From positions 1-53,042 of the forward strand of contig JAYPEK010000028.1 of NCBI GenBank assembly GCA_038125725.1: a stretch of 53,042 nucleotides of DNA. Reading direction: 5' to 3'. Position numbers and translations under genes: made by a program. This DNA comes from TMED8 sp038125725 (GTDB taxonomy: Bacteria; Pseudomonadota; Alphaproteobacteria; Rhodospirillales; Casp-alpha2). A model generated the notes under the pieces. The model saw only the letters and a program-made list of their open reading frames with translations, was not told the DNA's origin and did no database searches. This document shows, piece after piece, positions 23,795-31,672 of this stretch (within the stretch, counting starts at the first letter, position 1; every line of letters starts with the position of its first letter).

Positions 23795-24190
23795 TCAGGC
23801 GGCGGCGTCTGGCATCAAGAACGCCTTGCGTGCCAAGTCGGAACCGAGACGCTCTGGCGTGTACCATTTCGACAGCAAAGCCGGCGACAGAAGATCGGCG
23901 TTGTCCAGCATGAAGGCATCGAAGTCCGCATGGACGCCCGTTTCCATGCGCTCGGCGATGAGGCTCATGAACGCAACGGTGATCGTGGTGTTGAACTTGC
24001 GCCGGGCGCCGGCGCGCCGGGCAATCGTTTCGATGCATTCGGCGTATTTTACCGTCGCGCTCAGGAAGTCGCCGCCGCGCAGCATCTCGTAGGCGACGCC
24101 GATGTGATCCAGGTGGCTGAAAGCGGCCGCATCGACATCGCCCGCGGCAAAGGCGCGCGCCAGCTCGCCGTAGTCGATGCTCTTGCTCAT
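23795..24190 (-). CDS. conserved 131-aa protein of unknown function, paired with an RHH-like gene
   Basis: The product has 131 aa. It carries FSHLDHIGVAYEML (24-37) and RRKFNTTITVAFMSLI, a pattern I have seen in a small conserved alphaproteobacterial family with His residues (FxHxxH) that could bind metal. The function is unknown. The start codon overlaps the upstream RHH-like stop by 4 bp (ATGA), so the two are co-translated. A strong terminator follows. The pair lies between the HAD nucleotidase and dapD, two genes often adjacent in alphaproteobacteria. Confidence 0.75.
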   Translation of the reverse strand: MSKSIDYGELARAFAAGDVDAAAFSHLDHIGVAYEMLRGGDFLSATVKYAECIETIARRAGARRKFNTTITVAFMSLIAERMETGVHADFDAFMLDNADLLSPALLSKWYTPERLGSDLARKAFLMPDAAA

Positions 24191-24438
24191 GCCCCGTCCT
24201 CCCTGAGTTTGTGGCTGCCGGCAGCCATGAGATCGAGATCGTAGACCTGTTTCAACTGATCGATCTTCTTCAGCGTGTGATCCGAGAAGGGGGCGCGGTT
24301 CTCGAAGCAATGCAACGCCATGCCTTCAAGTAGATCGCCCAAGGAAATGTCCAGATGCTCGGCCAGGCCCTTCAGCACCTTGAGCAGACGTTTTTCGAGC
24401 CGCACACCCGTCTGAACACGTTCGATCATTTTCGACAT
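24187..24438 (-). CDS. small RHH-like DNA-binding protein
   Basis: The product has 83 aa. MIERVQTGVRLEKRLLKVLKGLAEHL (4-29) resembles the beta strand, helix and basic face of ribbon-helix-helix repressors; DISLGDLLEGMALHCFE follows as the second helix. The ATG at 24438 is chosen because an earlier in-frame ATG (24456) lies inside the inverted repeat at 24448-24465. It is followed directly by the 131-aa unknown gene. DNA binding is inferred from the pattern only. Confidence 0.7.
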   Translation of the reverse strand: MSKMIERVQTGVRLEKRLLKVLKGLAEHLDISLGDLLEGMALHCFENRAPFSDHTLKKIDQLKQVYDLDLMAAGSHKLREDGA

Positions 24439-24447
24439 GTTGTTATC

Positions 24448-24465
24448 TTGGTACATTGGTACCAA
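24448..24465. promoter_or_regulatory. operator-like repeat before the RHH-like gene
   Basis: TTGGTACATTGGTACCAA reads both as an inverted repeat (TTGGTAC, spacer ATTG, GTACCAA) and as two direct TTGGTAC units 8 bp apart. It sits 10 bp before the chosen start of the RHH-like gene and is a likely autoregulatory site. Confidence 0.6.
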
Positions 24466-24494
24466 AATGTCAAGTCCGAGCCGATGCTGAGTGG

Positions 24495-25196
24495 CTAAGA
24501 CATCCCGGTCAAATCGCAGAGCCACTCGGTCAGATCGTCGACCACCAGGTGCACGTGCTCGTCCTCCGAGCTTTCCTGGCCCCATTTGGTCTCGGTGCGC
24601 ACCCACACACAGGTCATGCCCATGTCATGCGCCGGTTTCAGGTTGCGAGCCATGTCCTCGATCATCACGGATTTCGGCGCGGCAATGCCGTGCTCCTCGA
24701 CCAGCTTGTCGTAGACGGCGCGCTCGGGCTTCGGCCGGTAGTCGGAGGCGACGATGTCGAACACCGCTTCGAAATGATGGCGCACGCCAAGCTTGTTCAT
24801 GACGTTGTCGGCATGATCGACCGAACCGTTGGTGAAGATGATCTTGCGCCCGGGCAGCCGGGAAAGCGCCTGTTCCAGCGCCGGATTGGCGTCCACCGGT
24901 GTCAGGTCGATGTCATGCACGTAGTCTAGAAAATGATCCGGGTCGGTGCCGTGTTCGCTCATCAGACCGCGCATGGTGGTGCCGTGCTTGTGGAAGAAGC
25001 TTTTCTGCACGCGGTAGGCCTCGTCCCACTCGAGCCCCAGGTGCTCGCAGATGTAGTTGGTGATATTGCGGTCGACCTGGTCGAACAGCCGGCATGACGC
25101 CGGATAGAGGGTATTGTCCAGGTCGAACAGCCACACCTCGGTGGTTTCGAACGCCCGGCGCAGGTCTTCCGGATCGGGTCTCGGGGTCTCGGTCAT
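24495..25196 (-). CDS. HAD-family pyrimidine 5'-nucleotidase-like protein
   Basis: The product has 233 aa. Motif I is WLFDLDNTLYP (20-31), motif II is the Thr/Ser in IIFTNGSVDHA, Lys in YRPKPERAVY, and motif IV is VMIEDMARNL. This is the SDT1/phosphate-releasing pyrimidine 5'-nucleotidase subgroup, commonly found in the alphaproteobacterial argB-dapD region. The ATG at 25196 gives the family N terminus. The gene diverges from the PAS-GGDEF gene across about 100 bp. Confidence 0.92.
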   Translation of the reverse strand: MTETPRPDPEDLRRAFETTEVWLFDLDNTLYPASCRLFDQVDRNITNYICEHLGLEWDEAYRVQKSFFHKHGTTMRGLMSEHGTDPDHFLDYVHDIDLTPVDANPALEQALSRLPGRKIIFTNGSVDHADNVMNKLGVRHHFEAVFDIVASDYRPKPERAVYDKLVEEHGIAAPKSVMIEDMARNLKPAHDMGMTCVWVRTETKWGQESSEDEHVHLVVDDLTEWLCDLTGMS

Positions 25197-25298
25197 GGCG
25201 GCATTACGCCCATTCGGCGTGTCCTTGGCAAGGCTCTTTGGCGCTGGTGGCGGGTGGTGGATTTGTTTACACTCGGTCGGGGAACGGAGCGTGGATTG

Positions 25299-27004
25299 AT
25301 GAACGATCTCGGGGGAAGCGGCCAGGATCAGACCGCGGATGCGGCGGCTTCGTCGCGCCTTCTGGACGGTTATCCCGGTGCCGCGCTTTTGGTCGGTGCC
25401 GGCGGCGAAATCATCGCCGTCAACGAACGCGCCGGCGGCGTTACCTCGCTGATCGAGAGCGGCGATATCCCGGAAATCGGCGGTGTTCTGGCCGATGCCG
25501 TCTCCACCAAAACAATCGCCACCGGCACCGTCGCGGTTCCTACAGAACAGGGCGAGGTGCTGCTTGAGGTCACGGTCGTTCCTGCGATGCAGCCAGGGCA
25601 ATCCCTGGTGCTGGTACGCGACCTGACGATGGAGCGCAACCTGCGCAGCGCCCTGGTGGAATCTCGCCAGCGCTACAAGGATTTGGTCGAGGTTTCTTCC
25701 GATTTCTATTGGGAAACCGATACCTCCGGCCATTTCGTCTTTGTCTCGCCGCGCGGCGGACTCGGTTACGTGGCTGACGAGCTTATCAACGAGGCCGGCG
25801 AGGACTACCTCACCGATCCGGAATCCTACTCGCCGCTGCCCTTCGTCAGCGAACGTCCGCTGGAAGACATCGAAATGTGGTTCCGCTCCAAAGATGGCGA
25901 GACCGTCTGCATGCTGGTGTCCTGCGTGTCGCTGTTCCAAGAGGAGCCCGGCGAAGCGTGGCGCTGGAGCGGCACCCGGGGTGTTTGCCGCGATGTCACC
26001 GACGAACGCCGCAGCGAGGCCGCGCTGTCGCGCGCCCGCCGCCGCGAACAACTGCTCAGTTACATCGTCTCCTCCGTGCGCGACGAGCTTGATCCCCAGA
26101 ACATGCTCAACGCCGCCACCACGGCGACGGCGCGTGCGCTCGGCGTTGCTGGCTGCCGCATCTACCGCCAATCGGAACCCGGCCATTTTTTGGTCGCCGC
26201 CGACTACGGCAATATCGAAAAGCTGGAGGACCTGGACGAGGCCGTCGCCAAGCTGGGCGATTCCCCGGATGTGGTGCAACTGGAATTGGCGCATTGGCGC
26301 GTGCTGGCGGTCACCACGCATTACCGCCAGACCGTCAACGGCGCCATCTGCATATGGAAGAGCCGCAACGACGAGGGTTGGACGGACGACCAGTTGATCC
26401 TGGTTTCCGACATCGCTAACCAGCTCGGCATCGCCAACGAGCAGGTCACCAACCACGAGCGCATCGTGGCGTTGTCGCGGACCGATTCCATGACCGGGCT
26501 GTTGAACCGGCGCGCCTTCTTCGAGGAAGAGCTGCCCAGGCGCGTGTCGCGTCTCGAACGCAGCCGCCAGACCGCGGCGCTGTTCTACGTGGACATGGAC
26601 AACTTCAAGCTGGTCAACGACGTGCACGGCCACCAGGCCGGCGACGACGCCATCATGTTCCTGCGCGATCTGCTGATGGACTTCACCCGCCCCGGCGACG
26701 TCATTGCCCGCTTGGGCGGCGATGAGTTCGCCATGTGGCTCGACGGCATCAGTGCCGCGGTTGCCGATCGCGTGTCGGCGACCTGATCAAGGTAAGCCAG
26801 AGCATGCGCCAGTTCTCCGGCGCGCCGGATCGGCCGCTGGGAATTTCGGTGGGCGTCGCCGTGTTCGATCCGGACCGCAGCGAAACGCTGGACGAACTCC
26901 TTGCCCGTGCCGATGCAGCCATGTATGCCATTAAGAAAGCCGGCAAGGGAGACTTCCATATGGCGCCGATGCCGGGCGAGGATGCCGGTGACCCCGAGGG
27001 GTGA
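25299..27004 (+). pseudogene. PAS-GGDEF protein (diguanylate cyclase), frameshifted
   Basis: The product would be about 568 aa. From 25299 (ATG, GGAG nine bases upstream) the first frame gives an N-terminal sensory part, a PAS domain (about 126-250), a GAF-like region (about 265-390), and a GGDEF domain whose motif GGDEF is at residue 473. That frame ends at TGA 26784-26786, but the second half of the GGDEF domain (VGDLIKVSQSM..., GISVGVAVFDPDRSETLDELL, ADAAMYAIKKAGKG) continues in another frame to 27004. The switch is near 26775-26785. A functional c-di-GMP synthase needs this tail. It may be a real lesion or a base-call error. It heads a run of DUF2336 genes. Confidence 0.85.
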
Positions 27005-27039
27005 AGTGACCGGACAAGCGGGACCGAGGGTTGTGCGCA

Positions 27040-27789
27040 GTGGCCGTTGACGTAAACAGCACAACGATCACCTACGATGATGCCAAGGAATTGGCCGTGC
27101 ATGATGATTCATCCGTGCGCGCGGCCCTGGCCCGGCGCGCCGACGTGGCACCGGAAGTGCTCTACTTCCTGGCCGAAGACGCCGATCCCGAGGTCCGCCG
27201 CGCGGTCGCAGAGAATGCCTCCGCGCCGGGCCTGAGCAATATCCTGCTGGCGCGCGATGACGATACCGGCGTGCGCACCGAACTGGCGACCAAGATCGCC
27301 GCTTCGGCGCCCGGGCTCGACGCGGAGGAGGCCGACAAGGCCAACCGCGCCACCTACGAAGCGCTGGAGATGCTGGCCCGCGACCAGCTCAAGGTGGTTC
27401 GCGGCGTCCTGTCCGAGGCGCTCAAGGACGTCCCCGGTGCGCCCGTCGACATCATCAAGACGCTGGCCAACGACCTGGAGATCGACGTTGCCGGGCCGGT
27501 CCTGCAGCATTCGCCGGTCCTGCAGGACGACGATCTCCTGGAGATCATTTCCACGACCCAGGTGGAGGGCGCGCTCAACGCGGTGGCCCGGCGCGAGAAC
27601 CTGCGCGAGAACGTCTCCGACGCCATCGTCGCCAGCGACAACGACGGCGCGATCGCCGACTTGCTTGGCAACAACAGCGCCCAGATCCGCGAAGAAACCC
27701 TCGACCAGCTCATCGATAAGGCGGAAGGCGTGACGCTTTGGCACAAGCCACTGGTGGCGCGGCGCCAATTGCCGGAAGGCGCGGCATAG
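27040..27789 (+). CDS. DUF2336 protein, N-terminal part, ended by an in-frame TAG
   Basis: The product has 249 aa. It aligns along its length with the N-terminal 250 residues of the DUF2336 paralogue at 28332: VRAALARRADVAPEVLYFLAED matches VRAELAQRSDVRPEILYFLAED, and the shared NSAQIREETLDQLIDKAE matches there too. These repeats look HEAT-like. The TAG at 27787-27789 falls where the paralogue has a Val, and the same frame goes on to ATG 27793 three bases later. Either a nonsense mutation or a natural split with coupled restart. The GTG at 27040 has GAGGG nine bases upstream; an alternative is TTG at 27031. Confidence 0.8.
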   Translation: MAVDVNSTTITYDDAKELAVHDDSSVRAALARRADVAPEVLYFLAEDADPEVRRAVAENASAPGLSNILLARDDDTGVRTELATKIAASAPGLDAEEADKANRATYEALEMLARDQLKVVRGVLSEALKDVPGAPVDIIKTLANDLEIDVAGPVLQHSPVLQDDDLLEIISTTQVEGALNAVARRENLRENVSDAIVASDNDGAIADLLGNNSAQIREETLDQLIDKAEGVTLWHKPLVARRQLPEGAA

Positions 27790-27792
27790 CGC

Positions 27793-28322
27793 ATGGCGCA
27801 CTACTTGGCGGACAACCTCCTGGCCGAACTGGGTCAGCGCACCGATCTCGACGAGGAAACCCTGACCGAGGTACGAGCCGCGGTCAGCCAGCGCATCGAC
27901 GGTGGCGGCGCCCCGGCGCCCGAGCCCACCAGCGGCCAGGATTTCCTGCACGGTGAACTGCCCATGGACATGGTCATGCGGCTCTATAACGCGCGTAAGC
28001 TCGATGCGCGGGTGGTGGAAAAGGCGCTGATGGCCAGCGACTACAATTTCGTCTTCGCCTCGATCTTGGTGCGCGCTGGCGTTGGACCGGAGGTGGGCCG
28101 GCGCATCTTCCTGGAAAAGCACCCGAAGGCGATCATGGGACTCTGCTGGAAGGCCGGCCTGTCGGCGGAGATGGGCGTGCAGGTGCAGAAACGCATGGGC
28201 CGCATGGCACCGAGCGAAATCCTCGAAGCCGGCAAGGGCGGCGAATATCCGCTGAGCGACCACGATCTCGCCTGGCAGGTGGAATTTTTGCCGATATGGC
28301 GTCCATGGGCCGCCGGAACTGA
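27793..28322 (+). CDS. DUF2336 protein, C-terminal part
   Basis: This frame continues the previous one after TAG and matches the C-terminal part of the paralogue (MAHYLADNLLAELGQRTDL against RLAHFVAANLIEVLAARRDL; WQVEF near the end against WQFEF). The literal frame runs to 28380, overlapping the next gene, but one extra T in the T5 run at 28285-28289 would give an ending ADMASMGRRN and a stop at 28320-28322, just before the ribosome site of the paralogue. I therefore draw the end at 28322. The function of DUF2336 is unknown. Confidence 0.65.
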
Positions 28323-28331
28323 GGTGGCGCC

Positions 28332-29621
28332 ATGGTTGGGCTTATCGACAAAATCCTGCGCCGCGACAAACAGACCCTGACCTACGATAAGGCCAAGGAA
28401 CTGGCAGCGCACGAGGACGAGGCGGTGCGCGCCGAGCTGGCGCAGCGCAGCGATGTCCGGCCGGAAATCCTGTATTTTCTCGCTGAAGACCCGTCGCCCC
28501 TGGTGCGCCGGCTGATCGCCGAAAACAAGGCCACGCCGCACCATGCCGATCTGATCCTGGCCCGCGACGATGACCTCGACGTGCGCGGTGGCCTGGCCGA
28601 GAAAATTTCCCGCCTGGCGCCGGAACTCGACCCGGACGACCAGGACAAGGTCAAGCGCATGGCCTACGAGGCCTTGGAGGTGCTGACCCGCGACCAGGTC
28701 ACCCGGGTGCGGCAAATCCTTGCCGAAGCACTGAAGGACGTGGCCGGCGCGCCGCCCGAGGTGATCCGGCGCCTGGCCTTCGATATCGAGATCGTCGTTG
28801 CCGGCCCGGTGCTGGAAAACTCGCCGGTGCTCACCGACGCGGACCTGCTGGAGATCATCGAGAAGGGCACGGCACACGGGCGGCTCGGCTTCATTTCCAG
28901 GCGCCGCGACGTCAGTGGCGACGTTTCCCAGGCGATTGCCGCCGCTGGCGACGAGGAGGCCGTGGCGCTTTTGCTGGCCAACCCCAGCGCGCAAATCCGC
29001 GAGGAAACCCTCGATGCCATCATCGACCGGGCGGCGACCATCGAAAGCTGGCATGCGCCGCTGGTGGCGCGGCCGAAACTCTCCGACATGGCCGCCGTGC
29101 GTTTGGCGCATTTCGTCGCCGCCAATCTGATCGAGGTGCTGGCGGCCCGGCGCGACCTGTCGCCCGACGTACTGGAGGAGGTCCGGCGCGTCGTCGATGA
29201 GCGCATCGACGCCGGCGAGAGCGGCCTGACACCATCGGGCGCAGAGGGTGAGGACAGCGCCACGCCGCTCGAAGAAGCCTATGCCGAGGCCGAGCAACTG
29301 CACCAGGCGGGCGAACTGACGCTCGGTTATCTGGGTCGGGTCATCCGTGCCGGCACGCCCGAACCGGTGATGGCGGCGCTGGCTGTCTTGGCCGGCATCA
29401 CCATCATGGCGGTGCAGAAAGCGGTGCTATCGCAAAACCAGAAGGGATTGGTGTCGGTCGCCTGGAAGGCCGGGCTGACCGCTGATCTGGCGGAAAACGT
29501 ACAGGCATCGCTGGTCGGGATCGACGCCGCGGATGTCATGAAGGCGACCGATGGTGGCGACTATCCCATGAGCGAAGGCGACATGGAGTGGCAGTTCGAG
29601 TTCGTCTGCGATTTGGCTTGA
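28332..29621 (+). CDS. DUF2336 domain protein, intact paralogue
   Basis: The product has 429 aa, a normal length for the family. Repeats of the form VRAELAQRSDVRPEILYFLAEDPSPLVRRLIAEN suggest a HEAT/armadillo-like solenoid. It has no membrane helix. The ATG has GAGGTG five bases upstream. With the damaged copy just before it, this is a tandem duplication downstream of a PAS-GGDEF gene. The family is abundant in alphaproteobacteria and often linked to signalling proteins, but its role is not established. It converges on argB, 9 bp away. Confidence 0.9.
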   Translation: MVGLIDKILRRDKQTLTYDKAKELAAHEDEAVRAELAQRSDVRPEILYFLAEDPSPLVRRLIAENKATPHHADLILARDDDLDVRGGLAEKISRLAPELDPDDQDKVKRMAYEALEVLTRDQVTRVRQILAEALKDVAGAPPEVIRRLAFDIEIVVAGPVLENSPVLTDADLLEIIEKGTAHGRLGFISRRRDVSGDVSQAIAAAGDEEAVALLLANPSAQIREETLDAIIDRAATIESWHAPLVARPKLSDMAAVRLAHFVAANLIEVLAARRDLSPDVLEEVRRVVDERIDAGESGLTPSGAEGEDSATPLEEAYAEAEQLHQAGELTLGYLGRVIRAGTPEPVMAALAVLAGITIMAVQKAVLSQNQKGLVSVAWKAGLTADLAENVQASLVGIDAADVMKATDGGDYPMSEGDMEWQFEFVCDLA

Positions 29622-29630
29622 GGACGCACC

Positions 29631-30539
29631 TCAGTCGCGGGTGATTTGGGTGCCTGCGCCACCCTTGGTGAACAGTTCCACCAGCACCGCATGCGGCACC
29701 CGGCCATCGATGATGGTGGCGGCGTCGACGCCCTCGTTCATGACCTCGATGCAATTCTCGATCTTCGGGATCATGCCGCCCTGGATGGTGCCGTCCTCGA
29801 TCAGGGCGCGGGCCTCCGAGATGGTCATCGAGGTGATCAGCTTGCCGTCCTTGTCGAGCACGCCCGCGATGTCGGTCAGCATGTAGAGCCTAGCGGCGCG
29901 CGTCGCGGCGGCGATGGCGCCGGCCATGGTGTCGGCGTTGATGTTAAAGGTCTCGCCGTCGGGGCCCATGCCGATGGGCGCGATCACCGGCGTGATGTCG
30001 CTCTTCTCGAAACACTCCAGGACGTGCGGATTGACGGCTTTCGGCGTTCCCACCAGCCCGAGATCGATGACCTTCTCGATGTTGGAGTCGGGGTCGCGCT
30101 TGGTGCGGGTCAGTTTCTCCGCACGGACTAGATTGCCGTCCTTGCCGCTCAGGCCGACCGCATAGCCGCCGGCGGCATTGATGTTGGAGACGATGCGCTT
30201 GTTGATGGAGCCCGCCAGCACCATCTCGACCACATCGACCGTGGCCTCATCGGTGACACGCAGCCCATCGATGAATTCGCTCTGGATTTGCAGCTTCTCC
30301 AGCATGGCGCCGATCTGCGGGCCGCCGCCATGCACGACGACGGGGTTCAGCCCGACCTGGCGCAGCAGCACCATGTCGCGTGCGAACAGCTTCGCCAGGT
30401 CCGCGTCGCCCATGGCGTGGCCGCCGTACTTGATGACCACGGTCTTGCCCGAAAACCGGCGCATATAGGGAAGCGCCTCGGACAGGATTTTCGCCTGGGC
30501 GTGGGAAGCGGCGTGCGGATTTTCGTCTGAGTCGTTCAT
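29631..30539 (-). CDS. argB: acetylglutamate kinase
   Basis: The product has 302 aa. It phosphorylates N-acetylglutamate in arginine synthesis. It shows VIKYGGHAMGD for ATP binding, VVHGGGPQIGAML for the substrate glycine loop, and the C-terminal GGMIPKIENCIEVM. The ATG at 30539 is the family start; the ribosome binding site is weak. The neighbours normally joined to it (engB upstream, HAD nucleotidase and dapD downstream) are here separated by inserted genes on both sides. Confidence 0.97.
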   Translation of the reverse strand: MNDSDENPHAASHAQAKILSEALPYMRRFSGKTVVIKYGGHAMGDADLAKLFARDMVLLRQVGLNPVVVHGGGPQIGAMLEKLQIQSEFIDGLRVTDEATVDVVEMVLAGSINKRIVSNINAAGGYAVGLSGKDGNLVRAEKLTRTKRDPDSNIEKVIDLGLVGTPKAVNPHVLECFEKSDITPVIAPIGMGPDGETFNINADTMAGAIAAATRAARLYMLTDIAGVLDKDGKLITSMTISEARALIEDGTIQGGMIPKIENCIEVMNEGVDAATIIDGRVPHAVLVELFTKGGAGTQITRD

Positions 30540-30581
30540 GGGCAGGGAAAATAGCCTCAATTTTCCAGCGCTGCCAGCGAA

Positions 30582-30613
30582 GAAAACGGCGCGGCCCCAT
30601 CAGGACCGCGCCG
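30582..30613 (-). terminator. rho-independent terminator after the TRAP binding protein
   Basis: On the minus strand CGGCGCGG, an 11-base loop, and CCGCGCCG are followed by TTTTCTT. It ends the DLH-TRAP transcript and separates it from argB. Confidence 0.85.
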
Positions 30614-30636
30614 CTCGAGAGTCGCGAACTTTGAAA

Positions 30637-31626
30637 TCAGCCGCCGACCTTGATGCCGGCTTCCTTGTAGTACTTGAGCGCGCCCGGATGGAACGGAACC
30701 TTGTTCGCCGGTGCCATGGCCTTGGCATTGGCGCGCTTGAAGGCGGCGAAGGACTTGCCCAGGTCCGCCTTGTTCTCGGCCACCGCCTTGGTCAGCTTGT
30801 AGACCACGTCGTCCGGGGTGTCCTTGTGGGTGACCATGACCCAAGGGATGCGCACCAGGTTGACGTCTTCCTGCATGCCCGGAACCTTGTCGGTGGCTTT
30901 CATGGTGACGATGTTGCCGGCCGGCAGGAAGGCCTTGAACTTGGCGATGCCTTCCGCGGAGTTGTCGAGCGACACGTACTTGAGGCCGCCGCGGGCGCGC
31001 AGCTTGGCATCGACCTTGCGGCCGGCGCCGGAACCGTAGGAAACCAGTGCCACGTCGACCTTATCCTCGCCGAGCGCCAGCATGCCTTTGACGAAGCTCG
31101 AAACCGGCACCTTGTTGGGGAAGTCGTCGTAGGTCATGCCGCCGTTGGCGAGCGCCCCCATGATGTAATAGGGGATGATGTTCGACGCCTTGTACTCGGA
31201 CGCGATGCGCAGGTCTTTTTTCTTGGCCAGGTCCTGGATCGTCTTGATGCCGGTATCGGCAACCACCATCAGCCCGGTATTGAGCGGGAACATGGTGCCG
31301 ACCAGGCGCAGGTTCGGGTTCATCTTGCCTTCGAAGTTGCCGGTGCCGGAAAAGGCATACTCGGCCTCGACGGCGTTGCAAAAGCCGAACTGCACTTCGC
31401 CCTTGTTGATCAGCGGAATGTAGGCGGCGGTACCGGCCATGGGCTGGGCGCGCGCGGTGATGCCGGCTTTCAGGTTGGCGACCTTGGCGACGGCCTGGCC
31501 GGTCTTGAAGCCGAGGCTGCCTTGCTGGCCGGTGGCGATACCGACCACTTGCGCCGATGCGGGCTGAACGGTGCCAGCGAGCAGGGCGACGGCCGCGGCC
31601 GCCATGACCTTGGTTGAGATACTCAT
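30637..31626 (-). CDS. TAXI-family TRAP transporter solute-binding protein
   Basis: The product has 329 aa. A Sec signal peptide (about 1-26, ending ASAQ) leads into VVGIATGQQGSLGFKTGQAVAKV, the TAXI-type substrate-binding opening, and YDDFPNKVPVSSFVKGMLALGEDKVDVAL. AAGGAGA lies upstream of the ATG. It delivers a solute, perhaps an organic acid, to the fused TRAP permease encoded 46 bp upstream. The solute is not shown by the sequence. Confidence 0.95.
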   Translation of the reverse strand: MSISTKVMAAAAVALLAGTVQPASAQVVGIATGQQGSLGFKTGQAVAKVANLKAGITARAQPMAGTAAYIPLINKGEVQFGFCNAVEAEYAFSGTGNFEGKMNPNLRLVGTMFPLNTGLMVVADTGIKTIQDLAKKKDLRIASEYKASNIIPYYIMGALANGGMTYDDFPNKVPVSSFVKGMLALGEDKVDVALVSYGSGAGRKVDAKLRARGGLKYVSLDNSAEGIAKFKAFLPAGNIVTMKATDKVPGMQEDVNLVRIPWVMVTHKDTPDDVVYKLTKAVAENKADLGKSFAAFKRANAKAMAPANKVPFHPGALKYYKEAGIKVGG

Positions 31627-31672
31627 GATTTGTCTCCTTTCCATCCGTGAAGTCTCTTTGTTGTCGTTGCGA

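Noticed and set aside
24495..26633. A 712-codon minus-strand frame extending the nucleotidase gene
   Set aside because: The part beyond 25196 is antisense to the PAS-GGDEF gene and has no family features; the nucleotidase begins at its own ATG.
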